Assembly: GCA_903832325.1 (NCBI GenBank) | Contig: CAILBC010000021.1 | Span: 1-64,000, forward strand | Length of the DNA stretch: 64,000 nt | Direction: 5' to 3' | DNA from: an uncultured Sphingomonadales bacterium | GTDB lineage: Bacteria > Pseudomonadota > Alphaproteobacteria > Sphingomonadales > Sphingomonadaceae | In this document: positions 1 to 8,041 of the stretch, one piece after another | Layout: each line of letters opens with the position of its first letter | Numbering within the stretch: the first letter of the stretch is position 1 | Translations under genes and position numbers: made by a program | The notes under the pieces: generated by a model | Told to the model about the DNA's origin: nothing | The model's database searches: none | What the model saw: the letters and a program-made list of their open reading frames with translations, nothing else

Positions 1-88
1 AGGGCCAGCTCTGCCGACCCCAGACCCAGAAAGGGATAAACCCAGACCTTGACCATGGCCGTCACCGGCCGCACATATCCCATACCCA

Positions 89-127
89 CCCGGGTCAATT
101 CTCGATGAAAATCCCGGGTCAATTCTC
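89..127. mobile_element. Candidate terminus of an IS21-family element
   Basis: Two identical 15-bp direct repeats (CCCGGGTCAATTCTC) lie at 89-103 and 113-127, 24 bp apart from start to start. Multiple short terminal repeats containing a GGGTCAATTCTC-like core are typical of the ends of IS21-family elements (istA/istB) in proteobacteria. The transposase genes would lie to the left of the window, so only the end is visible. The assignment rests on motif recognition alone; a chance or unrelated repeat is possible. Confidence 0.4.
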
Positions 128-184
128 AGCGCAACTCAACAATTAGACATCCCAACGAACAGGATATCATGCCTCCTCGCCCTG

Positions 185-967
185 ATGGAAAAGACGAGCG
201 ACTCGCGGAGCACCCGGACTGATGAGGACCTCAAAGTCCAGATCATTGGCGACATCCAGCACGCGCGGTCCTTCTTCAAACACGCGGAAGTGGCCGAGCG
301 CGACGAGTATGTGGAGCACTACATCACCCAATTGAGGGGGATCGCAGTCGAGCTCGGGCGTCCCGAATACCTCGCGTTTTTGCGCGCCGCCAACGATGGT
401 GATCTCGGCATGTATCAGCCGATCCCGAAGCCGAAGCGCTTCGAAGTCGCCACGAAGCTGGTCAAGATGGCCGACGATCTAAAGATCAGCCGGCACCACC
501 CCGTGGTGGTCGTCACGCTCGCGTGCCTTTACGGTAACGCGTCGGCCAGGGGCGTCCTTAAGTTTAAGCCAGCCCACGCTACCTTCGGCGCCGAGAACGT
601 CCTGGCGGACGTGATGGCGATCCGCCGGCTCATGGACCGGCAGCTGGAGCTCGAGAGGGAGTACCATCTCGGCCTCACATCCATCCGGCATACCGCCTAC
701 GTCACCGACGACGCGGCGCTGGCGCTGGTCATGTCATGCTTCCACGGCACGGCCCTGAGCACGCGCGACGCCGGTGACCATCAAGAGGTGCTCGTGAGAG
801 GCAAGGTCGACTTCGCCGACCTGCTGACCGAGATTAGCCACGAGCCGGGTCCACTTAGTAACCTGTCGGTTTCGGCCTCCGCGGGGCTGAGTGAATACGA
901 CCGCCTTTGCGCCCTTATATTCGGGCAACAGCCCGGCGGCGGAGATCCAGCCAGCGCAACGGCCTGA
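185..967 (+). CDS. Hypothetical protein, 260 aa
   Basis: I do not recognise this protein. The open frame has natural composition: a charged, probably helical N-terminal half (about residues 15-75), a more hydrophobic stretch around residues 95-115, and a C-terminal half without obvious motifs. No signal peptide, membrane segment, helix-turn-helix or nucleotide-binding motif is evident. The gene begins about 60 bp after the candidate insertion-sequence terminus and reads away from it. The RES toxin genes further right are on the opposite strand. It is likely accessory cargo. The start is the first ATG of the frame; the ribosome binding site is weak. Confidence 0.6.
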   Translation: MEKTSDSRSTRTDEDLKVQIIGDIQHARSFFKHAEVAERDEYVEHYITQLRGIAVELGRPEYLAFLRAANDGDLGMYQPIPKPKRFEVATKLVKMADDLKISRHHPVVVVTLACLYGNASARGVLKFKPAHATFGAENVLADVMAIRRLMDRQLELEREYHLGLTSIRHTAYVTDDAALALVMSCFHGTALSTRDAGDHQEVLVRGKVDFADLLTEISHEPGPLSNLSVSASAGLSEYDRLCALIFGQQPGGGDPASATA

Positions 968-1212
968 AGTAGGCCCGAACGTCTTCGGTGAGCAGAGGCT
1001 GCGGCAGTTGCTAACCGCACGTGGCGCGGATGTCGTCAGCAATATTGACCCTGTCGCACGAGGGTTGCCGTCACGACCCAACGCATGTCGCTCAGCTTTT
1101 ACGGCCCATGCGTGATATGTCGCACGCTCAGCTTCCTCTTGATGTTACCGATGATCTGGTTGGTCGAGCCGTGCGAATATACCGCGCACGCAATTTACTC
1201 GCGGGCTTCCTG

Positions 1213-2412
1213 CTACGATTTTAACTCGTAATCCTCAAATCCCGGGACGAGCACGACCGGCGAGGCGGGCGCATCATAGGTGATGCCGCGCACATGATGG
1301 ACGCCCGAATGACCTTCCATGAACTGCGCGCTTGCTGGATCAAGCAGGCAGAAGTTCACGCCGTCCGATACCGAGCTGCGATATTGCACGCCGTCGAAGC
1401 CTTTCTGCCGAAGGACTACCGCGAGCAGCTGGGTGAGCAGATAACTGCCCTTGTCGTTGGGCGTCACCGGTGTGCTCATTAGCCGGTCGAACGCTTGGAT
1501 GATGTCGAACTGGTCGAGCCGCACCTCGTTCTGTGAGAACAGCGCGATGTCCGGGTCAAAATCGGCGAGCTTGAGGTCAGCGAGCGTTTCGAAACCGCCA
1601 ACTGAGACGTAGTGCCCCGGATGCGGCCGGATCTCGGCCAGCGCGGTATAAACCTTGGAGGCTAGGTACAGCACCGGTTCGCCCTCCCGGTTAAGTCGGC
1701 CGTGCCCCGGCGTCGGCGACGCGCCGATCGCCGCTCCAGTATAAGGCTGGCGCCGCAGCTCGGTCTCGAAGTTGTCGAAATGCTGGAAAGTCGCCTGCAC
1801 GCCGGTTCGCGCACGCATCCCGATCGTGCCCTTCGGCAGCGTGAACGCCAGATCGCTTAGAAACGGATCGATCAGCGCTTCCATCGCTGGCGCGACATCG
1901 CCGAAATCATCGGTGAGCAGGCGCTGGGCAAGTTTGCGCAGGATGGACGGATTTGAGCGCGAGAGCGCAAGGTTGAGGTGCCGGGTACCGTCCTCGTCGA
2001 AGCCCGCATAAATCGCGATGCCCTTGTCCGGGTCGGGATAAGGCGGCTCTTCGAGAAGCAAGTAGAATTCGTCTTGATAGGTGTCGGCCACCGGGGGCGT
2101 GACCACCAGGTTGGTGTCGTCGGCGAACAGAGCGGGCGTGCTCTCCCCACCCCAGTGCGAATTATAGGCAAACTCGTCCCAATAGAACCGGATCAGCGCG
2201 CGCAACAGCATCACCATCGGCTCGATATCTTGCGGATCGCGCACGACCACATCGTCGCGGCAGCAAAAGGCACAGATGCCGGTAACACTGCGCGCCGCGA
2301 TTATCCGCTTCAGGCTCGGATGCCGCGCGCAATCGATGCAGATGCTAACTTGCGGATATTCTTCCAATGCCGTCACGCCCAAATTTTCCTTGATTGCCGC
2401 AGCGCTGCACAT
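1213..2412 (-). CDS. HEPN/RES-type protein with zinc-ribbon-like N terminus and RES domain
   Basis: This is a 399-aa protein, much longer than a stand-alone RES toxin (about 160-240 aa). Two CxxC pairs near residues 26-50 look like a small zinc-binding knuckle. A helical region around residues 65-90 fits the HEPN/RES N-terminal domain found on long RES proteins. The RES domain spans roughly residues 210-370: an Arg-containing segment followed by a GRLNREGEPVLYLA stretch and TALAE. RES domains of characterised toxins (ParT, MbcT, Res) degrade or modify NAD+; activity here is inferred. The only close upstream gene is the 105-aa ORF ending 66 bp away, not an Xre antitoxin. It could be a toxin or an abortive-infection effector. 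Confidence 0.7.
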   Translation of the reverse strand: MCSAAAIKENLGVTALEEYPQVSICIDCARHPSLKRIIAARSVTGICAFCCRDDVVVRDPQDIEPMVMLLRALIRFYWDEFAYNSHWGGESTPALFADDTNLVVTPPVADTYQDEFYLLLEEPPYPDPDKGIAIYAGFDEDGTRHLNLALSRSNPSILRKLAQRLLTDDFGDVAPAMEALIDPFLSDLAFTLPKGTIGMRARTGVQATFQHFDNFETELRRQPYTGAAIGASPTPGHGRLNREGEPVLYLASKVYTALAEIRPHPGHYVSVGGFETLADLKLADFDPDIALFSQNEVRLDQFDIIQAFDRLMSTPVTPNDKGSYLLTQLLAVVLRQKGFDGVQYRSSVSDGVNFCLLDPASAQFMEGHSGVHHVRGITYDAPASPVVLVPGFEDYELKS

Positions 2413-2478
2413 CGCCGTCCGCCCTCGCGAAATCCAGTCCGCATTTTGGCAATCTTGCGATCTCGCGGGCGTGGCGTC

Positions 2479-2796
2479 TCAATAAGTCCGATACGATCCG
2501 GGTCCGGTCGGGGCGAGCTCGAGGCCGTAATCGGCGTCGAGCCGCACATGCACAGGCGGAAAGGACGCCAGATAATAGTCGGGCACGGTGATCGGCGCGT
2601 TCGGATTGATCCCTTCCGACTTGAGCCAATCATCAATGATCGCCCCATATTTCGGATCCGACGGGACCTTCACCGCATGGAGCGCGACGCTGAGCTCACC
2701 TGCGGTGTGCAGATCCAAGAACAGATCCCCGCTGACCACCGCGAGGAACGGTGCGGGGTGCGTGGCAACGTCCGCCAACAACAATCCAACTGACAT
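2479..2796 (-). CDS. Small protein upstream of the long RES gene, possible partner
   Basis: The protein is 105 aa from the ATG at 2796; the open frame reaches 2853, but the longer N terminus is Arg-rich and unlikely. I do not recognise the family. It starts with a hydrophobic segment and carries acidic patches, with no signal peptide or DNA-binding motif visible. It lies 66 bp upstream of the 399-aa RES gene on the same strand, so the two are probably co-transcribed. By position it could be the neutralising partner or a sensor, but nothing in the sequence proves this. It may also be unrelated to the RES gene. Confidence 0.55.
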   Translation of the reverse strand: MSVGLLLADVATHPAPFLAVVSGDLFLDLHTAGELSVALHAVKVPSDPKYGAIIDDWLKSEGINPNAPITVPDYYLASFPPVHVRLDADYGLELAPTGPGSYRTY

Positions 2797-3002
2797 AATT
2801 CGTATAGGCCTTTCCAAACTTGATGGGCGCGCGTCCGGTCGTCTGCAGTGCACCTCTTCCCTATATTCTCAAACCGCGTGGGCGCGTGTCCATATCATTC
2901 GGCAGCGCATGACTGCGGCCAACCGCTAAACATCAGCTTCAGATTAGAGCAGATGTTCAAGTTGTGGCATGGGAAAGACGGTTTCGTCCCAGTGCCGGCC
3001 AT

Positions 3003-3722
3003 TCATAACTCGAACTGCCCCGCTGAAAACTCATGCCGCTCGAGCGAGGGAAATGCGCCCAGCACGGACAACTGTTCGCCCTGATGCCGAAAGTGCCATG
3101 TCCTGTGTATTACGGGCTCGGCATTCTCGAAAGCCTGCGGATCGAACACGACGATATTGCAGCTCCACCCCTCAGTGCGCGCGGACAGCGTCCGGATCAA
3201 TCCCGTGCCTGCAAACCGGGCCTTGGTGGCCAAAGCCTGGCAGGCGGTGTAGTCGTGTGCGGCCGTCCAATCCGCCTCCCTCTCCGCGAACGGTTGCTGC
3301 GTCAGGTCCAAGGCCCGATCTGTTGCCACCCGCACGTGGAAGCTGGTGTATTCGACCGTTGTGGTCGGCGGGGTGAAGCCCGGTGAGCGACTGAAGAAGC
3401 GCAGCGACCAATAGGCCGTCTCGGCGATGGCAGTCGACTCGGCCTCGGCAGCGTAGAAAATACCAGGGCGCTCGTCGGCGCGGCGGAAACGACTGGCGCG
3501 ATTATGGCCATAGCGGAAGGGTGTTGCGAGAAGGAAGTGCAGGTGCCGCGCGCTTTCGGGCACAGTCGGCTTCACTTCCTCCGCCAGCTCTTCCAGCAGG
3601 GACTGTGTCGCGCCGTCGCTGGCAAGGCGGTTGGTCGAGATACGGTGTTGCCCTTCGACGAGGCGCCAGACCTTGCCGCGATAGGGCCGATGTTCAGACG
3701 CGAGCGCGGTAGAAGTCCACAT
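3003..3722 (-). CDS. RES-family toxin of a type II toxin-antitoxin pair
   Basis: This 239-aa protein carries a RES domain: the WRLVEG segment near the N terminus, then GIFYAAEAESTAIAETAYW, which contains the conserved Tyr and Glu. Characterised members (MbcT, ParT, Res) act on NAD+ and deplete it or modify targets; that activity is expected here by family. I chose the ATG at 3722, which overlaps the end of the antitoxin gene by 29 bp. The upstream part of the open frame is only antitoxin-gene shadow. The overlap implies translational coupling with antitoxin made first. It is cytoplasmic, without a signal peptide. Confidence 0.85.
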   Translation of the reverse strand: MWTSTALASEHRPYRGKVWRLVEGQHRISTNRLASDGATQSLLEELAEEVKPTVPESARHLHFLLATPFRYGHNRASRFRRADERPGIFYAAEAESTAIAETAYWSLRFFSRSPGFTPPTTTVEYTSFHVRVATDRALDLTQQPFAEREADWTAAHDYTACQALATKARFAGTGLIRTLSARTEGWSCNIVVFDPQAFENAEPVIHRTWHFRHQGEQLSVLGAFPSLERHEFSAGQFEL

Positions 3723-4068
3723 AATCACACAGTTCAATAAGGCCGCGCATCGTGTCGAGTTTGTCGATCGGCTTGGCGCCAAGGTCGAGATTGGGGGTGG
3801 CGAGCCAACTCCGGACCGCTGCATCGTCGCTTCCCAGCAGCGCGTCGAGGCTGCGGAACAGGCGCAGCAGGAACTGGCCGGCTTCAAAGGACTTGGACGC
3901 GGGATCGAGTTCGGTGGTGCCGCGTTTCAGGCGCGAAACCGTAGGGGCCGAGATACCCAGTATCACGCCGAGCTTGGCGTTGTTCAGCGACCAGAATTCA
4001 GCAATGCGGACGATGGCGGCGCTCAAAGCAGTGGCTCGATCCGGTTTTGGGCTGGCTAGTGCAGGCAT
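3694..4068 (-). CDS. Xre/MbcA/ParS-type antitoxin
   Basis: The 124-aa protein has the usual two-part layout: an Xre-like helix-turn-helix around residues 25-60 (LGISAPTVSRLKRG) and a C-terminal toxin-binding domain (about 75-124) with the NLDLGAKPIDKLDT signature of the MbcA/ParS family (formerly DUF2384). It should neutralise the adjacent RES toxin by masking its active site and repress its own promoter. The toxin start lies inside the 3' end of this gene. A short inverted repeat just upstream of the start codon is a candidate operator. Confidence 0.88.
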   Translation of the reverse strand: MPALASPKPDRATALSAAIVRIAEFWSLNNAKLGVILGISAPTVSRLKRGTTELDPASKSFEAGQFLLRLFRSLDALLGSDDAAVRSWLATPNLDLGAKPIDKLDTMRGLIELCDYVDFYRARV

Positions 4069-4074
4069 GGGGGC

Positions 4075-4093
4075 ATCCTTTCATATGAAGGAT
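4075..4093 (-). promoter_or_regulatory. Candidate autoregulatory operator of the Xre-RES pair
   Basis: An inverted repeat ATCCTT-N7-AAGGAT lies 7 bp upstream of the antitoxin ATG, with a TATAT stretch next to it that could be a -10 element. Antitoxins with an Xre domain commonly repress their own promoter by binding such a repeat. The binding is inferred from position and symmetry only. Confidence 0.45.
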
Positions 4094-4207
4094 ATATGCC
4101 ATAAACATTCAAATGACCAGAGCGTGCGGGGCTTTCCTGGTGCCCAATATGGCCCAATTGTGGTCGGTTCATTATCGATGAGCCGCGACCAGTTGGATCA
4201 TGCCATT

Positions 4208-4462
4208 TCACAGGCCCAGCTCCAAAGTTTTCTCCGGCAGATTCTCCAGATTTGCTGCCAAGATGCGTTCGAGCCTCGCGATCTTCATGTCCTCCGGCAT
4301 GCCGAATGTGCCTTTCAAAATTCGTTGCTCGTCTTGTTCGACCTGCGCGACAGTCTTGATCTCTCTGCCAGGGACGGCTTGGCACGCGTTTTCTGGCAGA
4401 TGAACTGTTGCAGGATCTTTGAGGATATCGAGCGCGGATACCTTGGCGGCGCTGTTGCGCAT
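4208..4462 (-). CDS. Hypothetical protein fragment, 84 aa from first ATG
   Basis: The minus-strand frame encodes an 84-aa protein with natural composition (KTVAQVEQDEQRILKG, then a helical IARLERILAANLENL). I do not recognise it. The same frame stays open upstream of the ATG to about 4565 and still looks like protein (RPVPNPDSAYRIERAT just before the Met), with no ATG, GTG or TTG in that stretch. This suggests a gene that lost its 5' end, or one with an internal frameshift, rather than a complete small gene. It faces the TonB receptor gene head to head and could be a leftover of the accessory segment to its left. Confidence 0.4.
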   Translation of the reverse strand: MRNSAAKVSALDILKDPATVHLPENACQAVPGREIKTVAQVEQDEQRILKGTFGMPEDMKIARLERILAANLENLPEKTLELGL

Positions 4463-4752
4463 GGTTGCCCGCTCGATGCGATAGGCGCTGTCTGGATTTG
4501 GAACAGGCCGTTTAACCCGTGCCGCCGTTGTTGCCGTTCTGCTGCGGCGTGCCCGCCCGCATTGTCATGGCCGATACCGCCCATGATGCCGATGCCTTGC
4601 AGCAGGCCATCGCTGGCAAGCCGGCACTGGCCGTCCTATCCGACAACCCGCCGTCGCGGGTTTGCGGCGGGCTGTCGCGCGCGGCCTGCGCTGTGTATCG
4701 ACAAGACGGAGCCGATCATGCACAGGCGGTCCGGGTGGCGAAGGGGTGGTTG

Positions 4753-7287
4753 ATGTTCGCGCAGACAGTGCGTGCCAGGTGTGGATTTGCAACTGTTGCA
4801 GCGTTGTCGATAGGCGGGGCGACAGCAGGTCTGGCTGCCATTGGCATGCTGGCGCCCGAAATGGCGCGGGCGCAGGATGCCGCGAGCGCGGCTGCGGCGT
4901 TTCCTGCCGCACCGCTGGCCGAAACCTTGCGCCGGATTACCGATCGTTTTGGCGTGTCAATCGGGTCTGACAACGCGCTGCCCGCGATCATGACACGGCG
5001 CGTGGACCGGGCCCGCAATGCCGCCGATGCGCTGTCGCGCGTTTTGCAAGGCAGCGGCTGGCAGGCGCGGCAGATCGGCCCGGGGCTGTGGCGGATTGTC
5101 GCCGCACCCCGCAATCCGCAGGCCCGGCCTGCCCGCGGCGAGCCTGCCACCCGGCCTGCCCCGCCACGGCTTGCCGCGCCCCCCGCAGCCTTGGCGCCGG
5201 AAGCACCGGCACCCAACGATATCGTGGTCACTGCAGACAAGACCCCGGCGCGGCTGGCGGTGGTATCGCACGCGATCAGCGTGGTGCGGTTCGGGCTGGA
5301 GGACCAGAATTTCCCGTCCAGCGCCAGTGCGGCAGTGGCGCGCGAAACCGATGGGCTGGTGCTCACGGCGTTGGGCGCGGGCAACAACCGCATGTTTCTG
5401 CGCGGGGTGGCCGACAGCCCGTTCAACGGATCGAGCCAATCGCCCGTGGCGGTGCTGATCGATGGCGGCCGGCTGACGTATTCCGCGCCCGATCCCGATT
5501 TGCGGCTGGTCGATGTTGACCGGGTGGAGCTGCTGAAGGGGCCGCAGGGTTCGCTTTACGGCACGGGCGTGCTGGGCGGCATCTATCAGGTGGTGGCGCG
5601 CGCGGCGCGGGTTGACCGGATCGAGGCGATGGCTTCGGCCGGGGGCACGGTGAGCACCCGCGGGGCGGGCGGCCCGGCCGGATCGGCCATGATCAACCTG
5701 CCGCTGGTGCGCAATGCGATCGGGCTGCGGCTGGTCGGCTATGGCGAGCGGGAGCCCGGCTGGATCACCACCGGCACCCGCGCCAATGCCAACCGCACCG
5801 GCGTGGCCGGCGCCCGTGGCGATCTGGGCATCGAACCGGCACCGGGCTGGCGCATCGATCTGACCGGGCTGGCACAGCGCATTCACGTGGATGACAGCCA
5901 GTATGTCTATGCCCCGGGCACGCTGGCGCGGCCCGATCAACAGGCCGAACCGCACCTGACCGAAATTGCCCATGCCGGCATGCGGCTGAAGGGCATGATC
6001 GGCGCGGTGCGGATCGACGCGGTGAGCGGCTATACCTGGCATCATCTGCGCGCGGCCCTGGATGCCACGGTGGGCGGCGCGGCACTGGCATCGGCGCTGG
6101 GCGCGGATACGGCGGGGCTGTTTACCGATGACCGGCAATTCCGCGTGTGGGAAAGCGAGCTGCGCCTGTCGGGCCAGGTGGCCGGGGTGCGCTGGCTGAT
6201 CGGCGCGGCCCATACCGAAGCGCATGAACACGCTGGCCGCAGCCTGACTGCATCATTTGGCGGCGGCGGCGGCGGCGGATCGGACCAGGGTGGCAATGTC
6301 TCGCTATCGGAGGCTGCCGTGCTGCCGGCATCGCTTCAGCCCGATGCATCCGGTACCTCCAGCGACGTGGCGGTGGATCAAAGCCGGCGCAATGCGGCCG
6401 ACAGCGGCGTGTTCGGCACGATTGTCGTGCCGCTGACCCGGCATCTCGATATCGAAGGCGGCGCGCGGTTCTATGTCAGCGTGCTCGATGTGCAGCGCAT
6501 CGTCGAAGAGGCTTCGGGCCAGCAGCGCACGGCAAAACGCGGGATCAGCCCGGCCGGCGCGCTGACCTGGCACCCGCGCGACGGGCGGCTGGTCTGGCTG
6601 CGGTATGGCCGGGCGTTTCGCCAGGGCGGCCTTGCCTTTGGCGAAGACGGCCGGGTTACCGCCTTTGCCGGCGACCGGCTTGACACACTGGAGGCTGGCT
6701 GGCGCGAAACGCGCGGGGCCCTGACTGTCAATGCCGGCGGCTATGTCACCTGGTGGAACGACATGCAGGCCGATACACTGCAATCGACCGGCCTGATCGA
6801 AACGCAGAATGTGGGCCGCGCGCGGATCGAAGGCGGCGAGCTGGGCCTGACGCTGGCGCTGCGCGATACCTGGCAGATCGGCCTGGGCACCACGGTGCAG
6901 CACGCGCGGCTGATCGATGCGGCCAGCGCGATCGCGATGGCCGGCGCCCGGCTGCCGATGATCCCCGATTACACGCTGCGCGCCGGGGTGGACCGCGGAT
7001 TTCACCTGCTGGGCGGCGAAGGCCATGTGCGGGCATCGGTGCGCTGGCTGGGGCCCGCGCGGCTGAGTTTTGATCCCCGGCTGGACCAGCCGACCGGCAA
7101 TGTGCTGGAAACCGCGCTGGCCGCTTCGCTGCGCCGGGGGCCGACATGCGTGTCGCTGATGATTGACAACCCGTTGAACCGGGCCGGCAATGCCTTTGCC
7201 TATGGCAATCCGTTCCGCACGGCCTCGCGCCAGATCACACCGCAGGCGCCGGTGCGGGCCACGGCGATGGTTACGGTGCGGTTTTGA
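4753..7287 (+). CDS. TonB-dependent outer-membrane receptor with STN signalling domain (FecA-like)
   Basis: From the ATG at 4753 the protein is 844 aa. It has a signal peptide (about residues 1-38), an STN domain (about 45-115, from FPAAPLAETLRRITDRFGVS), a TonB-box/linker region, a plug (about 155-290, with the LLKGPQGSLYGTG motif) and a C-terminal beta barrel ending in an aromatic residue. STN-bearing receptors signal ligand binding to an inner-membrane FecR-like anti-sigma factor; both the ECF sigma factor and FecR gene follow directly. The likely substrate is a ferric siderophore or similar chelate, not resolvable from sequence. The frame is open upstream to 4519 but that part looks like antisense coding. 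A His/Gly-poor, Gly-rich loop (FGGGGGGGS) sits in the barrel. Confidence 0.88.
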   Translation: MFAQTVRARCGFATVAALSIGGATAGLAAIGMLAPEMARAQDAASAAAAFPAAPLAETLRRITDRFGVSIGSDNALPAIMTRRVDRARNAADALSRVLQGSGWQARQIGPGLWRIVAAPRNPQARPARGEPATRPAPPRLAAPPAALAPEAPAPNDIVVTADKTPARLAVVSHAISVVRFGLEDQNFPSSASAAVARETDGLVLTALGAGNNRMFLRGVADSPFNGSSQSPVAVLIDGGRLTYSAPDPDLRLVDVDRVELLKGPQGSLYGTGVLGGIYQVVARAARVDRIEAMASAGGTVSTRGAGGPAGSAMINLPLVRNAIGLRLVGYGEREPGWITTGTRANANRTGVAGARGDLGIEPAPGWRIDLTGLAQRIHVDDSQYVYAPGTLARPDQQAEPHLTEIAHAGMRLKGMIGAVRIDAVSGYTWHHLRAALDATVGGAALASALGADTAGLFTDDRQFRVWESELRLSGQVAGVRWLIGAAHTEAHEHAGRSLTASFGGGGGGGSDQGGNVSLSEAAVLPASLQPDASGTSSDVAVDQSRRNAADSGVFGTIVVPLTRHLDIEGGARFYVSVLDVQRIVEEASGQQRTAKRGISPAGALTWHPRDGRLVWLRYGRAFRQGGLAFGEDGRVTAFAGDRLDTLEAGWRETRGALTVNAGGYVTWWNDMQADTLQSTGLIETQNVGRARIEGGELGLTLALRDTWQIGLGTTVQHARLIDAASAIAMAGARLPMIPDYTLRAGVDRGFHLLGGEGHVRASVRWLGPARLSFDPRLDQPTGNVLETALAASLRRGPTCVSLMIDNPLNRAGNAFAYGNPFRTASRQITPQAPVRATAMVTVRF

Positions 7288-7299
7288 ACGCGCAGGGGC

Positions 7300-7375
7300 G
7301 GGTCATTCAGGTTTCGGGCATTCAGGTTTCGGGCCGGTCAGTTTTGGGCCGGTCAGTTTCGGGCCGGCAAGTTTC
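7300..7375. repeat. 15-bp tandem repeat, five units
   Basis: Five consecutive units (one of 16 bp, four of 15 bp) begin at 7300, 7316, 7331, 7346 and 7361; each starts GGG and ends TTT or TTC, the commonest being GGGCCGGTCAGTTTC. A partial unit follows. The array fills the gap between the receptor and the sigma-factor gene, so it lies in the leader of the sigma gene. Function unknown. Confidence 0.85.
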
Positions 7376-7408
7376 GGGTAGGCCCGGTTGCTCCCCGCGA
7401 CCGGGCGC

Positions 7409-8041
7409 ATGACCGATCCCGCCGATCACATCCCCGCGCGCGACGGGTTGCACGCGGTGTTTGCCGCCGAACGCGCGGCGCTGGGCCGGTTTGTCCGCGC
7501 GCGCGGGGTCGATCCGGCCGATGTGGACGATCTGTTGCAGGATCTGTGGCTGCGGATTGGCGCGGCCCAGACCGGCCCGGTGGGCAATGCCCGTGCCTAT
7601 CTGTTCCGCATGGCCAACAACCTGGTGCTCGATACCCGGCGCGGGCGGCGGCGGGCGATGGCGCGCGATCATGGCTGGCTGGCGCTGGAGGGCCATGCCG
7701 ACGCACCGGCAGAAGCGCGCGCAGACCCGGCCCCCGATGCCGAGACGGTGATGGCCCACGCCCAGGAACTGGCGCTGCTGCGCGCCGCCATCGATGCCCT
7801 GCCCCCGGGCGCGGCGCGCGCCCTGCGGTTGCACCGCATCGATGGCCTGCCCCATGCCGATGTCGCCCGGATCATGGGCATCAGCCGCAGCGGGGTTGAA
7901 AAGCATCTGGCCGTGGCGCTGCGTCATCTGCGCCAATCGCTCGATTCGGTGGTTAATGCGAACTGCGGTTTTCCCGACAGGGCGGCGTCTGACAGCACAG
8001 GCCATGGCGCAAAGGGTGCGCCGGGGCAGGACCGATCGTGA
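7409..8041 (+). CDS. ECF-type RNA polymerase sigma factor (FecI-like)
   Basis: This 210-aa protein has region 2 (about residues 15-75, with VDDLLQDLWLRIG and FRMANNLVLDTRR) and region 4 (about 125-185, with LPPGAARALRLHRIDGL and the HTH ISRSGVEKHLAVALRHLR). It should direct transcription of the receptor gene and possibly its neighbours when FecR is triggered. I chose the ATG at 7409; a TTG at 7388 is in frame but less likely. The stop codon overlaps the fecR-like start by one base, a sign of translational coupling. The C-terminal tail after region 4 is about 25 residues longer than usual. Confidence 0.88.
   Translation: MTDPADHIPARDGLHAVFAAERAALGRFVRARGVDPADVDDLLQDLWLRIGAAQTGPVGNARAYLFRMANNLVLDTRRGRRRAMARDHGWLALEGHADAPAEARADPAPDAETVMAHAQELALLRAAIDALPPGAARALRLHRIDGLPHADVARIMGISRSGVEKHLAVALRHLRQSLDSVVNANCGFPDRAASDSTGHGAKGAPGQDRS

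Noticed and set aside
1021-1224. 67-codon frame after the first hypothetical gene
   Set aside because: Short, no ribosome binding site, overlaps the RES gene end; no family recognised.
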